From Phyto melanocephala (taxonomy: Eukaryota; Arthropoda; Insecta; Diptera; Rhinophoridae), in the NCBI GenBank assembly GCA_941918925.1, contig OW799233.1, positions 175,987,235 to 176,051,234 of the forward strand: a stretch of 64,000 nucleotides of DNA. Direction: 5' to 3'. Shown piece after piece: positions 34,092-44,822 of the stretch (within the stretch, counting starts at the first letter, position 1; every line of letters starts with the position of its first letter). A program made the position numbers and the translations under genes. The notes under the pieces were generated by a model that was not told the origin of the DNA, made no database searches, and saw nothing but the letters and a program-made list of their open reading frames with translations.

Positions 34092-35892
34092 CACCCCAAT
34101 TCTAAATAACAATTCCCTGGGAATTTTTTCCCTATTCCCTGTTCCCCTATTCTAAATAATTTCTCCCGGGGAAATTTGTTCCCTTTCCCTTTTCCCTTAT
34201 TCTAAATGAACTTCGAAATTGGGAAATTGTTCCCTGGGAAAAAAGTAGGTATTATGAAAGGTAATTAAAGGGAGAATGTAATAACAATTTTTGGGAAAAA
34301 ATCCGCCAACAAATTCAAAGGGAGTTGTGACAAAAATGTAAGTATTTAATATTTTTTTATAAAAATTGCGATAAATATTGTAATTTATTGTTACTTTTAG
34401 GATAAAAACAACAAACAGGAAGCAGAATAATGAATTGTTTTTTAGTTTTAAAATAATTTTTATTTATCTTTTTTTTAATTTTTGAAGTTTTAAAATTTTT
34501 TTTAATAAAATGTTATATTTATTTAAAAAAATGTTATACTACATACATACATGGTATATAAGAAATGGCTTTATTACAGAAATTTATTAAAGATTATTCG
34601 CAATAATATTCCTAATATTTTTCTATTATATTTTCTAATATTTTGGGCAATGGATAAATATTGTGGCGAGTCTATGGATACCACACATTATTCTGAGCGC
34701 TCAAATAATCTAAATTTTCTACATCGCTTACTTCAGCATTGCATTTAAAATGGATGCAGATATTATGCAACGCACAGCAAAATTTTGTTATTTTAGCAGC
34801 CTTTTTTGGAGCGTAGTGCAGCTGTCTAGCACCAAGAATGCACCTCCATCCATTTCTTAAAACACCATTAATGCGTTCAACCACATTTCAACACTGAATT
34901 TTATTTCAACAGGCTCATCCTGTAGGCATCTATAAGCCTCCTAGAAAAAATGCATGTGTAATTTATGAATTGTCTGTTATCATTCAAAACTTTACCAAGA
35001 AGCCAATAATTGCTGCCACCTCTAAGATAGTCTTGCTCAAGGTGAGCACGCAATTCGCCAGAATTCCAAGTAAACAAATCGTGACACGCTCCGGGATGTG
35101 AGGCATCAACGTACTGAATCCTCAGCTCATGATCACAGACATTTATTTTTTTGAGTTCCGTCAACACATCCAATAACGTTTGGAATGCCATACTTCACAT
35201 AAAGAGCTAACGCAACTTTCCGTTTTTGCACTTCAGTTCTGCAGAAAGTTATCTACATTGGGCGTAAATGTTCCTTATATATTAATAGCTTCTGCCAGAA
35301 CTTTGCTAACACTACACTGAGCCACAGACACACCGTAATCTTTACCAATACCCGTTTGGTGCAAACCTTCAGCAAAGAAGCGGAAAGTCGCACTTAATTT
35401 CACGATTGGAGAAATTGCAAAGGACTTACGTTTGGGCTGAATACCTTAACACGTCCAACAGATATTTGAACACCGGTTTATTTACTTTGTAATATTTTTC
35501 TAACCTTCCAAAAGTAAAATTTACAAAGTGTGCGGCAACTCAAGTGGGTTGCTGGCGTCACTTAGCATTTTCCTTTCTACCTTTTGCTTATTCTTGTGCT
35601 TCAGAGTTTTCTGCTTCAGCTATTATTATTATCAACGCTACACTAACATTTTTGTTCACTTTCAACAATATTTTTTTTTATTATTTACGAATATTCACTT
35701 TTTACGCTAAAAATTATTAGCAAATATTTTGTCAAAACAAAACAGCAAAAGCAAACAGCTGACTTCGAAAATGTAAAATTCTCTCTCCCTTGTTATTCCC
35801 TTCCCCGACTGTTTAGAATAGGGGAATTTTATTCGCGGGAAAAATGAATTCCCGGGGAATTCAATTCCCTGGGAATATTTAGAATTGGGGTG
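34092..35892 (-). mobile_element. PIF/Harbinger DNA transposon, decayed
   Basis: The ends CACCCCAATTCTAAATA and TATTTAGAATTGGGGTG are inverted repeats. Each is followed inward by CCCTGGGAATT-type sequence. AAA flanks both ends, compatible with the 3-bp duplication of Harbinger elements but too simple to be sure. The minus strand encodes pieces of a HARBI1-like nuclease. About 1.8 kb in total. Confidence 0.85.
34672..35420 (-). pseudogene. Harbinger (HARBI1-like) transposase remnant
   Basis: Reading down the minus strand: a broken N-terminal helix-turn-helix region near 35420-35260 (FFAEGLHQTG, GVSVAQCSVSKVLAE); then an open piece 35191-34901 with ITERN-free INVCDHELRIQYVDASHPGA and CHDLFTWNSGELRAHL, including the first catalytic Asp region; then 34884-34672 with VERINGVLRNGWRCILGARQ and AAKITKFCCALHNICIHF, the C-terminal glutamate region. 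The middle is missing or frameshifted, so no functional enzyme is encoded. Confidence 0.8.
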
Positions 35893-36033
35893 AAAAACTA
35901 ATTGCTAAAGAAAAATGAAATTTGGCAAAGTTTTAAATAAATAAAAAAGTTTTGTTACCGGAAATAGAGTAAATACCAAACAAAAATTATGAAATTATGA
36001 AAATATCAGGGGCCAAATTACACCATTCGAACG

Positions 36034-36123
36034 TGATCGAAATTTGAAAATTCTTATTAAAATCTTTATACCTAAAGCACAGCGAACTCGATCGTTCGAG
36101 TAAAATTTCGATCGTGATCGAAT
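36034..36123. repeat. Small GATCGAA inverted repeat
   Basis: CATTCGAACGTGATCGAAATTT on the left and AAATTTCGATCGTGATCGAATG on the right form an imperfect inverted repeat enclosing about 45 bases. Probably a MITE remnant. Confidence 0.5.
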
Positions 36124-36310
36124 GCCGTAAGTAAGAAAAGTACTCTTTTAGAGTTGGTAACATAAAAAAACTTGCTTATCGAGATACATATATAGAAAAT
36201 TTAGGCATGTTATCCATAATCAAAAAAAAAAAAACTAAAAAGCAAGGATGATAATCACGATATTGGTTTTTGGTCGAAATCTCAATTTTAACTATTAAGA
36301 TTTCAATTAA

Positions 36311-37451
36311 CCCTTTATCGGACAACATGACATTTTAAGTGCAAATAGTTATTTTTCGATTTCTATTACTAAAATAAAAACACATATTTAGTCAAAAATT
36401 TTTTTAAAAAATTTTTTACTTGTGAATTTAAAAAAAACTGGTTTGTTACAGAAATGTTACACTGCCTGAAAAGTATATAATATTTTATGATAGATGAAAT
36501 GCACGGAAGCAGTTATTATTTTTGTTATAGCACAATGCAACACCACAGTTTTCGCACAAAGTTTGTGACACGCCTTGGCAATTTGGCATTTTGCACCGTA
36601 TTCTCTTTTCGGCCCATACTGGTCAATGACCAACCTGGTCTTGACGCACAGCTGGTGGTGGAGCATGTTGAGCCAGTCCTTTGAATTTTTTTGCTTGTAA
36701 ATCAGATTCAATTGAATTTGAATTGTAGGTATTGCTCGTTCAGAACTAGGTTTTTATTTTTCCAAAGAATATTCTCATAACGCTTTTTTTGGTATTGCCT
36801 ACTTTCTGCTGCTTGTTTTGGTAAAGCAACTGAAGTTGGAGATTCTGAATATGGAGTCAACGGAGCCTTGTACGTCTACTAAATAATCAGGATCATGAGC
36901 AACGTCTTCGAAAATTGAGTCTTCTACATCTACACAATATTCAGGATCAGCCACACTATCATCGTCAAAATCAAGTCCATCCTCACTTTCCTCAAGAATT
37001 TCTAAAATTTTTGCATTCGTCAATGACATATTTGCATCTAGGCAACAAAAAAAGGCATATTACTGGGCAATGTGACATAAATGTTACAAACAGATATTAA
37101 CCAAATACAAGTTGAATATGGTTTGCTTTCAGTTGTATTTTATAAAAATCACTTTATTATATACTTACGCACTTATTATTAACCAAGAAAATAATATGTA
37201 TATCGCAAATCTGATTTTTGCACTAAAAACTTAAACGCTTGTTAGAGTTTAAAATTTTTTTCAGCAACAAAATTTTGGTACAGAAAAATATGTGATAATA
37301 ATGTTGTCCCGTTATATTTTACTTGTTTTTTATTGTGCACGGTTTGCACTAGTTATGTCACAACGCCTAAAGTACTAAAATGTATAAAACACAGCAATAT
37401 ACAGCAAATTTTAGGGTATGTGACATTACTGTTACATGGCCAGATAAAGGG
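36311..37451 (-). mobile_element. Internally deleted piggyBac-type transposon in TTAA site
   Basis: TTAA stands at both sides (36307-36310 and 37452-37455). The ends are CCCTTTATCGG and, inverted, CCCTTTATCTGG. This is the piggyBac insertion signature. The minus strand keeps the two ends of a transposase: an acidic N-terminal frame (37029-36799: SLTNAKILEILEESEDGLDF) and a C-terminal Cys/His-rich frame (36711-36457: RLVIDQYGPKREYGAKCQIA and following Cys residues). The DDE core is absent. 1141 bp, non-autonomous. Confidence 0.85.
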
Positions 37452-37608
37452 TTAAAAATAAATACCGTATTTGCTCCCAGAATAAAAAACACTGTTAATT
37501 TATCAACTTTTTTGTTATAACACATCCATGTGTTCCGTGTCCAAATTTTCGTATCGGAATTTTAAACGAATATTTTGTCCATACTAATACCATACTTCTT
37601 TATATGTA

Positions 37609-38564
37609 CCGGGTGTTTTTTTCAGTGGTATAGAATTTCGAATTGAAATAAAACACAAGAAAATCGTTTTAATGACCATCAATTTGGATTTATAGGAAGG
37701 ATAAAATGGTGTCAAATCACACGATCTTGGTGGCCAATTGACAGGTCCATTCCGCGAAATTATGCGCTCATCGAATGTTTCCTTCAATAAATCGATTGTG
37801 GCGTGCGCTGTGTGGCATGTAGCGCCGTCTTGTTGGAACCACAACTCATCCACATTCATGCCATCCAATTCGGGAACAAAATAGTCGGTTGTCATGGCTC
37901 TATACCGGTCTCCATTAACGGTAACTGCCTATCCAGCATTATTTCGGAAGAAGTATGGCGCAATGACTCCACCAGCCCATAGAGCACACCAAACAGTCAG
38001 TTTTTGTGGATGTAATGGCGTCTCAAGGGTCGCATGTGGATTCTCTTCACTCCAAATGAGGCAATTTTGCTTGTTGACGTAGCCATTCAACCAAAAATGA
38101 GCCTCAACACTGAACAAAATTTTGCAATGAAAATCAGCATCGAGATCAATCTCATTTTCGGCCCATACACCAAAATCACGACGCATTGCATGGTCTCGCG
38201 GCTTTAATTCTTGCACAAGCTGGATCTTGTAAGGTCGCAAGCCAAGATCTTTGCGCAAAATCTTCCATAAAGTTGATGGACAAAGCTCCGTAGTGCGAAA
38301 ACGATCCATGGTTAACCGAATTAATTGCTGTGATGGACGATTATGTCGACCATGAAATGGATGGAGCTTGCGGTAAACTTCGCGAACTGAACCGTTATTT
38401 TCGAAATAAATTTGCACGATTTGCAAGCGTTGTTCTTTTGTCAACCTGTTCATGATGAAATGGCAAACCAAACTGAACATAAATGACATTAGAGTTGCCA
38501 GATTTGACCACAAAATGCCAGTTTTATCTCTATTCGAAAAACAAACCTGTAAAAAAACACCCGT
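37609..38564 (-). mobile_element. Tc1/mariner-superfamily transposon, truncated transposase
   Basis: The ends CCGGGTGTTTTTTT and AAAAAAACACCCGT are inverted repeats, each abutting a TA. The minus-strand frame from about 38451 begins MNRLTKEQRLQIVQIYFENN (DUF4817-like helix-turn-helix). It continues with LTVWCALWAGGVIAPYFF near 37990, a stop or indel near 37930, then FVPELDGMNVDELWFQQDGA and NWPPRSCDLTP (the downstream catalytic region). The coding end after DLTP is replaced by unrelated sequence, so the transposase is incomplete. Confidence 0.85.
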
Positions 38565-39252
38565 TATGTATATCTTTTGTGACTACAGAAAAACCTCTTA
38601 TTTTCGACAAATTCGTTCACCAGCATATGTTTGTACATATGCATTTGTACACACTGGTAATGAAAATTCCCTAAATTCCAATATTAGTTATACATTTTTT
38701 GCCGATGCCAAAATAATATACACGTATATGCTACGTCACAGACATACATACATACATATGTACATAGACACATACATACATACACTGAAGAGTGAAGTCA
38801 ATCGGTTACTTTAGTTTATTTATTTTGCACAAGCCACAATGTAATGCTCGGCGCACAATTGGGACGAACGACGAATTTCGCCCAACACGACGAACTCTTC
38901 GGTAAAAATTCGTCGTGTGAAGCACAACAACGACGAAAAAGTTACATCTTTTATAATTGATAAAATTGTTTAGTGTTTGTGCAAAGCAAAAACAAAAATA
39001 ATTGAAGAATTTTTTTTTATTATTATTATTATTATCCTTTATTAAAAACTTATTCATTTTATCAATATCATTAACAGAGTTATGAGAATTTACTTATAGT
39101 ATTACAACAATTAACATCTTATTAATAAAATAAAGAAACTACTAATATCACAGATTTAAGGAAAAGTTGTTCATAAAAAACCTCGCATCAACTTAGAAGT
39201 TATAAGAGATTTTAGAACAATCACTGAAATGTGTCTTTTAAACAAAAGACCC

Positions 39253-41931
39253 TCAGTGGTTGATCAGCAAATTTCTTATTATTTCAAAATTTGACCTTCT
39301 GCATTTTTCATTAAATGACAGCGTCAGTTCCCTTGTCAATGAATTAAACATTTTAAAGTTAAAGTTTCTATGTAGAAGATAAGTTGGATATCTAAAAGGT
39401 AGATTGTGTATTATTTTCAAGTTTTTATTTTGAATGATTTGCAATTTTTTCGTATGCGTTTTAGCAGCCTTTTGGGACCAGATTTGACAACCATAGGTCA
39501 TAATCGGTCGAATACACATTTTGTAAATAAGAACTTTGTTCTTTATATTAAGATTTGATCTTCGGCCAATTAAGGGGTATAAGGCACGACTACACTTAAT
39601 TGCCTTCTCGCAAATGTAATTAACATGCTGTTTGAATAAGAGTTTTCTGTCAAGGATTACTCCTAGATATTTAATTTCGTCCTTCAATGGGATAATTGTT
39701 CCCCTAGACGATAAATATCTAGTAGGAAAGCGTTTACGCGATTTGTTGAATGGAAATATAATTGCCTGAGTTTTATCGTCATTGACTTTTATTTTCCATT
39801 TGTCATAGTATTTACGAATTAATTTAAGATTATTTTCCATTCTTCTAATAATCGCATTCGAGACTTTACCGCAACAAATAAAGGCGCTGTCATCCGCGTA
39901 AAAAGCTGCATCATGGTCTCTTCTTAGAGTAACATCAGATGTATATATCGAGTATAGTGTAGGGGATAATACTGATCCTTGTGGCAAGCCCGCAGGTATT
40001 TGCCTTTCACTAGAAAATTTGTTATTGACAGATACAACAAACGTACGATTATCTAAAAAGCTTTTGATAAGTTTTTGTAGATAATTTGGAAAATGCAACG
40101 TATTTAATTTATACACTAGTCCATCATGCCAGATTGAGTCAAAAGCTTTTTCGATATCAAGAAAAACGACTCCAGTACTTTTCCGATTACTTTTATTACA
40201 TTCAATAAAGTTAACAACTCTCTTAAGTTGATGTACAGTGGAGTGCTCTTTTCGAAAACCAAATTGTTCTTTATTTATGATATTATTGCAATTTGAAAAA
40301 TCTAAAATTCTGGAGTGAATAATTTTCTCGAACACTTTATCCAATAGGCTTAGAATACTTATTGGCCTATAGCTGGAGGGCAATTTAGGATCCTTTCCAT
40401 ATTTGTGGATTGGAATTACCTTAGCCATTTTAAAAACGTGTGGGAAGTATCCATTGCTCAGGCAGAAGTTAAATAATTTACTTAAAATTTCAAAAAAGGA
40501 GTCTGGCATATTTTTAAGTATTATACTGTTAATCCCATCTAAGCCAGGAGCTTTATTATTTTTCAGCAAATGGACAAATGATTTGACTTCAGACAAATTT
40601 GTAAGTTTAATACTTGTATTGTCGGTAAGAGTTTGATTAAGGTCATTAATGTATCTTGATACAACCGAGTCTATGGGTGATGGATTGTTAATAGTAATAG
40701 TATGTGAACTAGCAAATACGTCAGCTATTGCATTTGACTTTTCGACGTCAGAATTCAGAATTGATCCATCTACATGAAGTTTAGAATATGTAGGATTATT
40801 GCCTTTTAAAGTTTTAGTTAATTTCCAAAACTTTTTGGAACCGGTAGGCAGATTTGAAATGAATTTCGACCAAGACTCATTCCTGTCTTTATTCAGGTGA
40901 AAGTCAATAAGCCTATTTAGCTGTTTCAATATACAATATAAATGCATTTTAAAATTAAAATCCCTACATCTTTGGAATTTACGTCTATATTTGTTTCTCT
41001 GAGCAATTAGCATTTTGCTAATTTCTGAAATTTGCCGTTGGAAGGGGTTTCTATGACCAACTGGTATTCTATTGGTAGCTTCTTTTACAATATATATTAG
41101 TTTACTTAATGATACATCTAGATTACCTGTGTTTGTAATATTTTGATTTATATCTTGTACTATAATTTCATTCTCCACCCAGTTTTTTATTGATAACCAA
41201 TCGGCTCGATTATATAGGGGTACCAACAAAATGCTATTATGTACCTCTCCATAAATGACGCAAGATATTGGTACATGGTCCGACTGCAGAATATTTGGAT
41301 GTGTTTCCAAGGTTGAAAAAGGAAGACAAGAGTTAGTTAAAAGGATGTCTACTGTAGACGGCTGTACTGGATTAATATTTTGTCCAAAACGAGTAAAAGC
41401 ATTTGGATAATAAATATAGTAGCTTGATTGAAGGCAGTGGCTATAAAGCTCATTACCAGCATTATTATTTGAAAAGCAATTCCAGTGAGTATGTTGAGCG
41501 TTTAAATCACCGAATAAGAAGAAGTCATTTGAACGTTTAGTTAAGGCATCCATATCAGTTTTAAAATTTATAGTGTGAGCCGGATTGTACGCAGATGTAA
41601 AAATCACAGGGCGCCTATTTATTACTACTCGTACCGAAATATTTTCAGCCACACGCGTATTTATAGTTGGTAATATTTCGTGTTCAACATCATATTTTAT
41701 CGCGATGAGTACACCTCCGCCATGTGTTGGTCTATCCTCTCTATAAATTTTGTAGCCCCCAAGTTTAAATTTATGGTGGGGTTTCAAAAATGTCTCATTG
41801 ACAAGGAGAATATCAACTTCCTTGTCGTATAAAAATTTTTTCAGCTGTGAAGCTGCTGACTCAGTCGTTATGCCTTGAGCATTCCAGTGCATAACATGAA
41901 CATTGTGACTTACTGTTGATTTATATGGCAT
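39253..41931 (-). CDS. Jockey-type ORF2: AP endonuclease + reverse transcriptase
   Basis: 892 residues without interruption. The N-terminal AP-type endonuclease has HVMHWNAQGI near residue 12, DILLVNETFL near 40 and GDLNAQHTHWN near 142. The RT has the domain-opening NKAPGLDGINSIILKNM, YRPISILSLLDKVFEKIIHS, the LPQGSVLSPTLYSIYTSDV motif and the catalytic YADD (AFYADDSAFICC). The C-terminus has YLGVILDRKLLFKQHV. The protein nicks target DNA and primes reverse transcription from the nick. The start overlaps the ORF1 end (CAACATGCCATATAA), which suggests coupled termination and reinitiation. Confidence 0.93.
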   Translation of the reverse strand: MPYKSTVSHNVHVMHWNAQGITTESAASQLKKFLYDKEVDILLVNETFLKPHHKFKLGGYKIYREDRPTHGGGVLIAIKYDVEHEILPTINTRVAENISVRVVINRRPVIFTSAYNPAHTINFKTDMDALTKRSNDFFLFGDLNAQHTHWNCFSNNNAGNELYSHCLQSSYYIYYPNAFTRFGQNINPVQPSTVDILLTNSCLPFSTLETHPNILQSDHVPISCVIYGEVHNSILLVPLYNRADWLSIKNWVENEIIVQDINQNITNTGNLDVSLSKLIYIVKEATNRIPVGHRNPFQRQISEISKMLIAQRNKYRRKFQRCRDFNFKMHLYCILKQLNRLIDFHLNKDRNESWSKFISNLPTGSKKFWKLTKTLKGNNPTYSKLHVDGSILNSDVEKSNAIADVFASSHTITINNPSPIDSVVSRYINDLNQTLTDNTSIKLTNLSEVKSFVHLLKNNKAPGLDGINSIILKNMPDSFFEILSKLFNFCLSNGYFPHVFKMAKVIPIHKYGKDPKLPSSYRPISILSLLDKVFEKIIHSRILDFSNCNNIINKEQFGFRKEHSTVHQLKRVVNFIECNKSNRKSTGVVFLDIEKAFDSIWHDGLVYKLNTLHFPNYLQKLIKSFLDNRTFVVSVNNKFSSERQIPAGLPQGSVLSPTLYSIYTSDVTLRRDHDAAFYADDSAFICCGKVSNAIIRRMENNLKLIRKYYDKWKIKVNDDKTQAIIFPFNKSRKRFPTRYLSSRGTIIPLKDEIKYLGVILDRKLLFKQHVNYICEKAIKCSRALYPLIGRRSNLNIKNKVLIYKMCIRPIMTYGCQIWSQKAAKTHTKKLQIIQNKNLKIIHNLPFRYPTYLLHRNFNFKMFNSLTRELTLSFNEKCRRSNFEIIRNLLINH

Positions 41932-43054
41932 GTTGAAGCATCATTCCCAGCACTCGCAGCTTGTCGTACTTATTTTGGCATCTTTGAAGTGCATCGACAG
42001 CATCAAAAAATATTTCCATTAATTTCTCATTGGAAATATCATCTTCATTTCTGTTCACAAGATTTTTACTTCTTGTTACATCTGAGTACAGTATATTTTT
42101 GGCACCAGAGTCACGTGGATAATTTTGATGCTCCTTACCGGGTAGTTGTGGAAAATTAACTTCATTGACGTTGAAGTTCATCATATAATTCTTTTGTGGC
42201 ACCTTCATTCTGGCTGTGGTACGTTGTCGAATCTCAAGATATTCCTGACGACATGGGCATTTAGGGTCGTCAGCTCTGTGCTTCACATTTCTAAAATTCT
42301 TTTTTGTGCAGTTGTGACATTTATAAACGATGTTATCACTATTTGCAGCTTTGTTCAAAGGGCAATCTGCAAATTCATGATTACCAGCACAGGCTGCACA
42401 CACTACTACTCTGTTACAGTTTCTAGCACCATGACCATACATAGAGCATTTGGTGCATTGTGTAGGACCTTTATTGCCCTTGAGTGGTCTTCTCCAGTAA
42501 ACGGCAATATTACTAAAATACCTAATTTTTAATATATCCCTCTTCGACACTTGCTGGCGGTCAAACTCAATTAGATATAGTGTATCATCGGCGGTAGACC
42601 TTTTGGTAGTGATTTCTTTAACACTTACCGGATTTATGTTATGTGATTTGTTAAATTCATCACTGATTATCTTAGTGTCCATTTGAATAAGACCAAACAA
42701 CACTAATTTAAAGGTTTTCGCATCTTTTATTTCATGCGTGTAAAACTGGTACTTTTTGGTTCTTAGTAGATTTAAGGCCTCTTCATAAAGAGTTCTTGAA
42801 CTAGATAATATTTTTGTTCCAATTGACATTCTTTTAAACTTATACCTTTCTCCAATTAGCCCAAAAACTGACGAAAAATTATGAACTGAGTCCACTACAA
42901 TAGGTGGTATTTTCTCCTTGTGAGTACTGTCTTCTTCTTCTTCATTTGCAAGTAGATGAAATCTATTTGCACTGCTGCTAGGTACGTCGGATATTTTTGG
43001 CACTTTAAATTTTGGGTTATTACCCCAGAGTTTTTTTCTTTTCTGCGACAACAT
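41921..43054 (-). CDS. Jockey-type ORF1: Gag-like nucleic-acid-binding protein
   Basis: 377 residues, starting MLSQKRKKLWGNNPKFKVPK. The middle resembles the PRE_C2HC/Gag region of Jockey-type elements. It is followed by zinc knuckles CTKCSMYGHGARNC and CAACAGNHEFADCP near residues 200-235. The product binds element RNA to form the retrotransposition particle. Upstream (43055-43177) is the short 5' UTR/internal promoter. Confidence 0.88.
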   Translation of the reverse strand: MLSQKRKKLWGNNPKFKVPKISDVPSSSANRFHLLANEEEEDSTHKEKIPPIVVDSVHNFSSVFGLIGERYKFKRMSIGTKILSSSRTLYEEALNLLRTKKYQFYTHEIKDAKTFKLVLFGLIQMDTKIISDEFNKSHNINPVSVKEITTKRSTADDTLYLIEFDRQQVSKRDILKIRYFSNIAVYWRRPLKGNKGPTQCTKCSMYGHGARNCNRVVVCAACAGNHEFADCPLNKAANSDNIVYKCHNCTKKNFRNVKHRADDPKCPCRQEYLEIRQRTTARMKVPQKNYMMNFNVNEVNFPQLPGKEHQNYPRDSGAKNILYSDVTRSKNLVNRNEDDISNEKLMEIFFDAVDALQRCQNKYDKLRVLGMMLQHAI

Positions 43055-43190
43055 TGTCAGAAATACACAATCACTTAAAGTTTTATTTTTATTGACTTTT
43101 TAATATATAAAATTGGTTTAACAATTTAGAGTAAAAAATAACACGATGTTCACGGTTTGAGGCAGAGATGCCAGATGAATTGAAGAATTT

Positions 43191-43941
43191 AATTTTTCGT
43201 GAAACTCAACAAAACAATAAATATAATTTCTGTAATAATAAAAACTTGTTTACGTATAAGCAAACGTTTGCAAAAAACGTCGTGGGTATGTACATTAAAC
43301 AATAATAAAAATTTTGTTTGTGTATAGCAGCTAATAGTGTGACCATATGAAAAAAAATCACTTAATAAACTTAAACATTTGCAAAAACACAAATAAAAAC
43401 AAATTTTCGTACTTAACTTTTTTATACATATTTGAAATGTTTTTAAAGTAAAAACTAACTTTATTTTCTTAAAAAGTTAGAAGTAAACCCAAATTTAATA
43501 AAAAATGGTCACCTTGTATCAATTTGTTCGTCGTTCGCCGGCGTAAGAAATAGAAATAAATCTAATGCAGAGTTCGCCGCGTATAGCGAACTTCGACTGA
43601 CGCCACAATTGTATGCATTCTCATATACACAAATGTTTTATTTTTGATGACGAATATTCGCAACGCAGAATTTCGAATTCGTCGTTCGTCTTATTGTGCG
43701 CTTAGCATAATTTATTTTATTTATTAACCTTAAGTTTTGGTAACTTTATAAATTTGATTATTTAATAGGGGTTCGTGAATAAAATGAACTAGGTTGCTGA
43801 AAAAAAAAAATGAACTAAAATTAAGAAGTCGGGCACAAGTTTAATTTTATAAATCATTAAACACATTTTTAACTTTTTCGATACAATATATTGATGAAGC
43901 ATTATGCTTATCATAAAATTAGAACGGGTAATATAAAATGT
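43191..43941. other. Remainder of the split TIR element and spacer
   Basis: Up to 43710 this is the right part of the TIR element. After that, AT-rich sequence leads to the stop of the 43942 exon. No gene. Confidence 0.45.
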
Positions 43942-44291
43942 TTAATTGATTTTGTGTATTTTATCGAAACACATTTCACACATCCACAAACCTCCAGGGC
44001 ACTTAGGACAATACGATGTTATTTTGTACAACTTTTTCTTATCAACATTTGGATTTTTTAAGCAATATACGCATTGACCCATTAAACGTTTACGATTCAC
44101 CTCTTCCAGTGAGTGACCATTTGGTGCTTTTTTTATTTTTCGTCTGGTCACTTGATTCTGCACAGATGTCTTGTCCACAGGTTCTATTGAAGTTATAATG
44201 AATTTAGCTTTACTATTTCTGTCTAAGATAGTGGTTTTCCCCCTATTGATTCGTTTATTAATCAGAAATGGTTTACTTTTGCGAGTAGGAT
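43942..44291 (-). CDS. mod(mdg4): mod(mdg4) alternative C-terminal exon, minus strand: piggyBac-transposase-like zinc finger
   Basis: The acceptor TATTCACTTTTTAG is followed by AT, completing Asp; the frame reads DPTRKSKPFLINKRINRGKT. 115 residues to TAA. There is no FLYWCH. The C-terminal 45 residues form a Cys/His cluster: C-V-Y-C, then SYCPKCPGGLWMCEMCFDKI with a final H. The order C-x2-C ... C-x2-C ... C-x2-C-F ... H resembles the zinc finger that ends piggyBac-family transposases. The first half is basic with an RRKIKKAPNGHSLEE segment. Phase, acceptor and position place it as a mod(mdg4) terminus. The origin from a transposase is an inference. Confidence 0.8.
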
Positions 44292-44435
44292 CTAAAAAGT
44301 GAATAAAATAATTAGTAAATGGGTAATTATGTGTGTTTTTTATACAATGTATTATTAAAAAAAGTAATTAAAAACAACAAAATATTAATTTGAATAAATA
44401 AATAAATACATATATATTTACAAATTATTTTTTTT
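44292..44435. other. Spacer between minus-strand exons
   Basis: AT-rich, no gene. Confidence 0.4.
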
Positions 44436-44674
44436 TTATTGATACACTTGTGGTATAAAAGTAATTTGTCTTTTTGGCAGATGATTATGTTGATTTTTAA
44501 TGGCAAGCAAACTTTTCTCTTTTGTACTTAACACTGCAGGACATTTTGTTTTGTTGTAGCTAGTGCAACGCCAATGGACCACACAAGAGGATGAGGTTTT
44601 GTTGTGAAAGTAATAGGTGTAATCATTGTAAACCAAATGTCCTCGAAAGTTATACGTAAATATGGTAGGTGGCG
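44436..44674 (-). CDS. mod(mdg4): mod(mdg4) alternative C-terminal exon, minus strand: FLYWCH
   Basis: The acceptor TTTCTGACATATAG is weak in pyrimidines. It is followed by CG, completing Ala; the frame reads APPTIFTYNFRGHLVYNDYT. FLYWCH: YTYYFHNK, V-H-W-R-C-T near residue 42, TKCPAVLST, then KNQHNHLPKR. 78 residues, the shortest unit. The Arg after the second Cys is replaced (CPAV instead of CxAR). Confidence 0.85.
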
Positions 44675-44822
44675 CTATATGTCAGAAAGTAAAATCATTT
44701 ATTATAAAAGTCAAATTTTTTTTTTTGTAAATAGGGTTGTGGTTTCGTTTTGAATTAAGCATACAATGTTTCTCTAATAGTTTACAAATTTACTTTATTT
44801 ATACAATCTATAATGTTTTTTT

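Larger units (their letters stand above)
39013..43177 (-). mobile_element. Jockey-type non-LTR retrotransposon, apparently complete
   Basis: Bounded by a 13-bp target duplication AATTGAAGAATTT (39000-39012 and 43178-43190). On the minus strand the 5' end is CATCTGGCATCTCTGCC. ORF1 and ORF2 follow with an 11-base overlap. The 3' end is a short (AAT)n tail (about 39015-39037 on the plus strand). Both ORFs are open, so this may be an active or very recently active copy. The intact duplication supports recent insertion. Confidence 0.9.
38842..43710. mobile_element. TIR element split by the Jockey-type LINE
   Basis: The left end ATGCTCGGCGCACAATTGGG with GACGAACGACGAATTT is the inverted counterpart of the right end AATTCGTCGTTCGTCTTATT with GTGCGCTTAGCAT. 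The two ends lie 4.9 kb apart only because the 4.17 kb LINE at 39013-43177 sits between them. Without it the element would be about 690 bp with no ORF. The superfamily was not determined. Confidence 0.65.
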
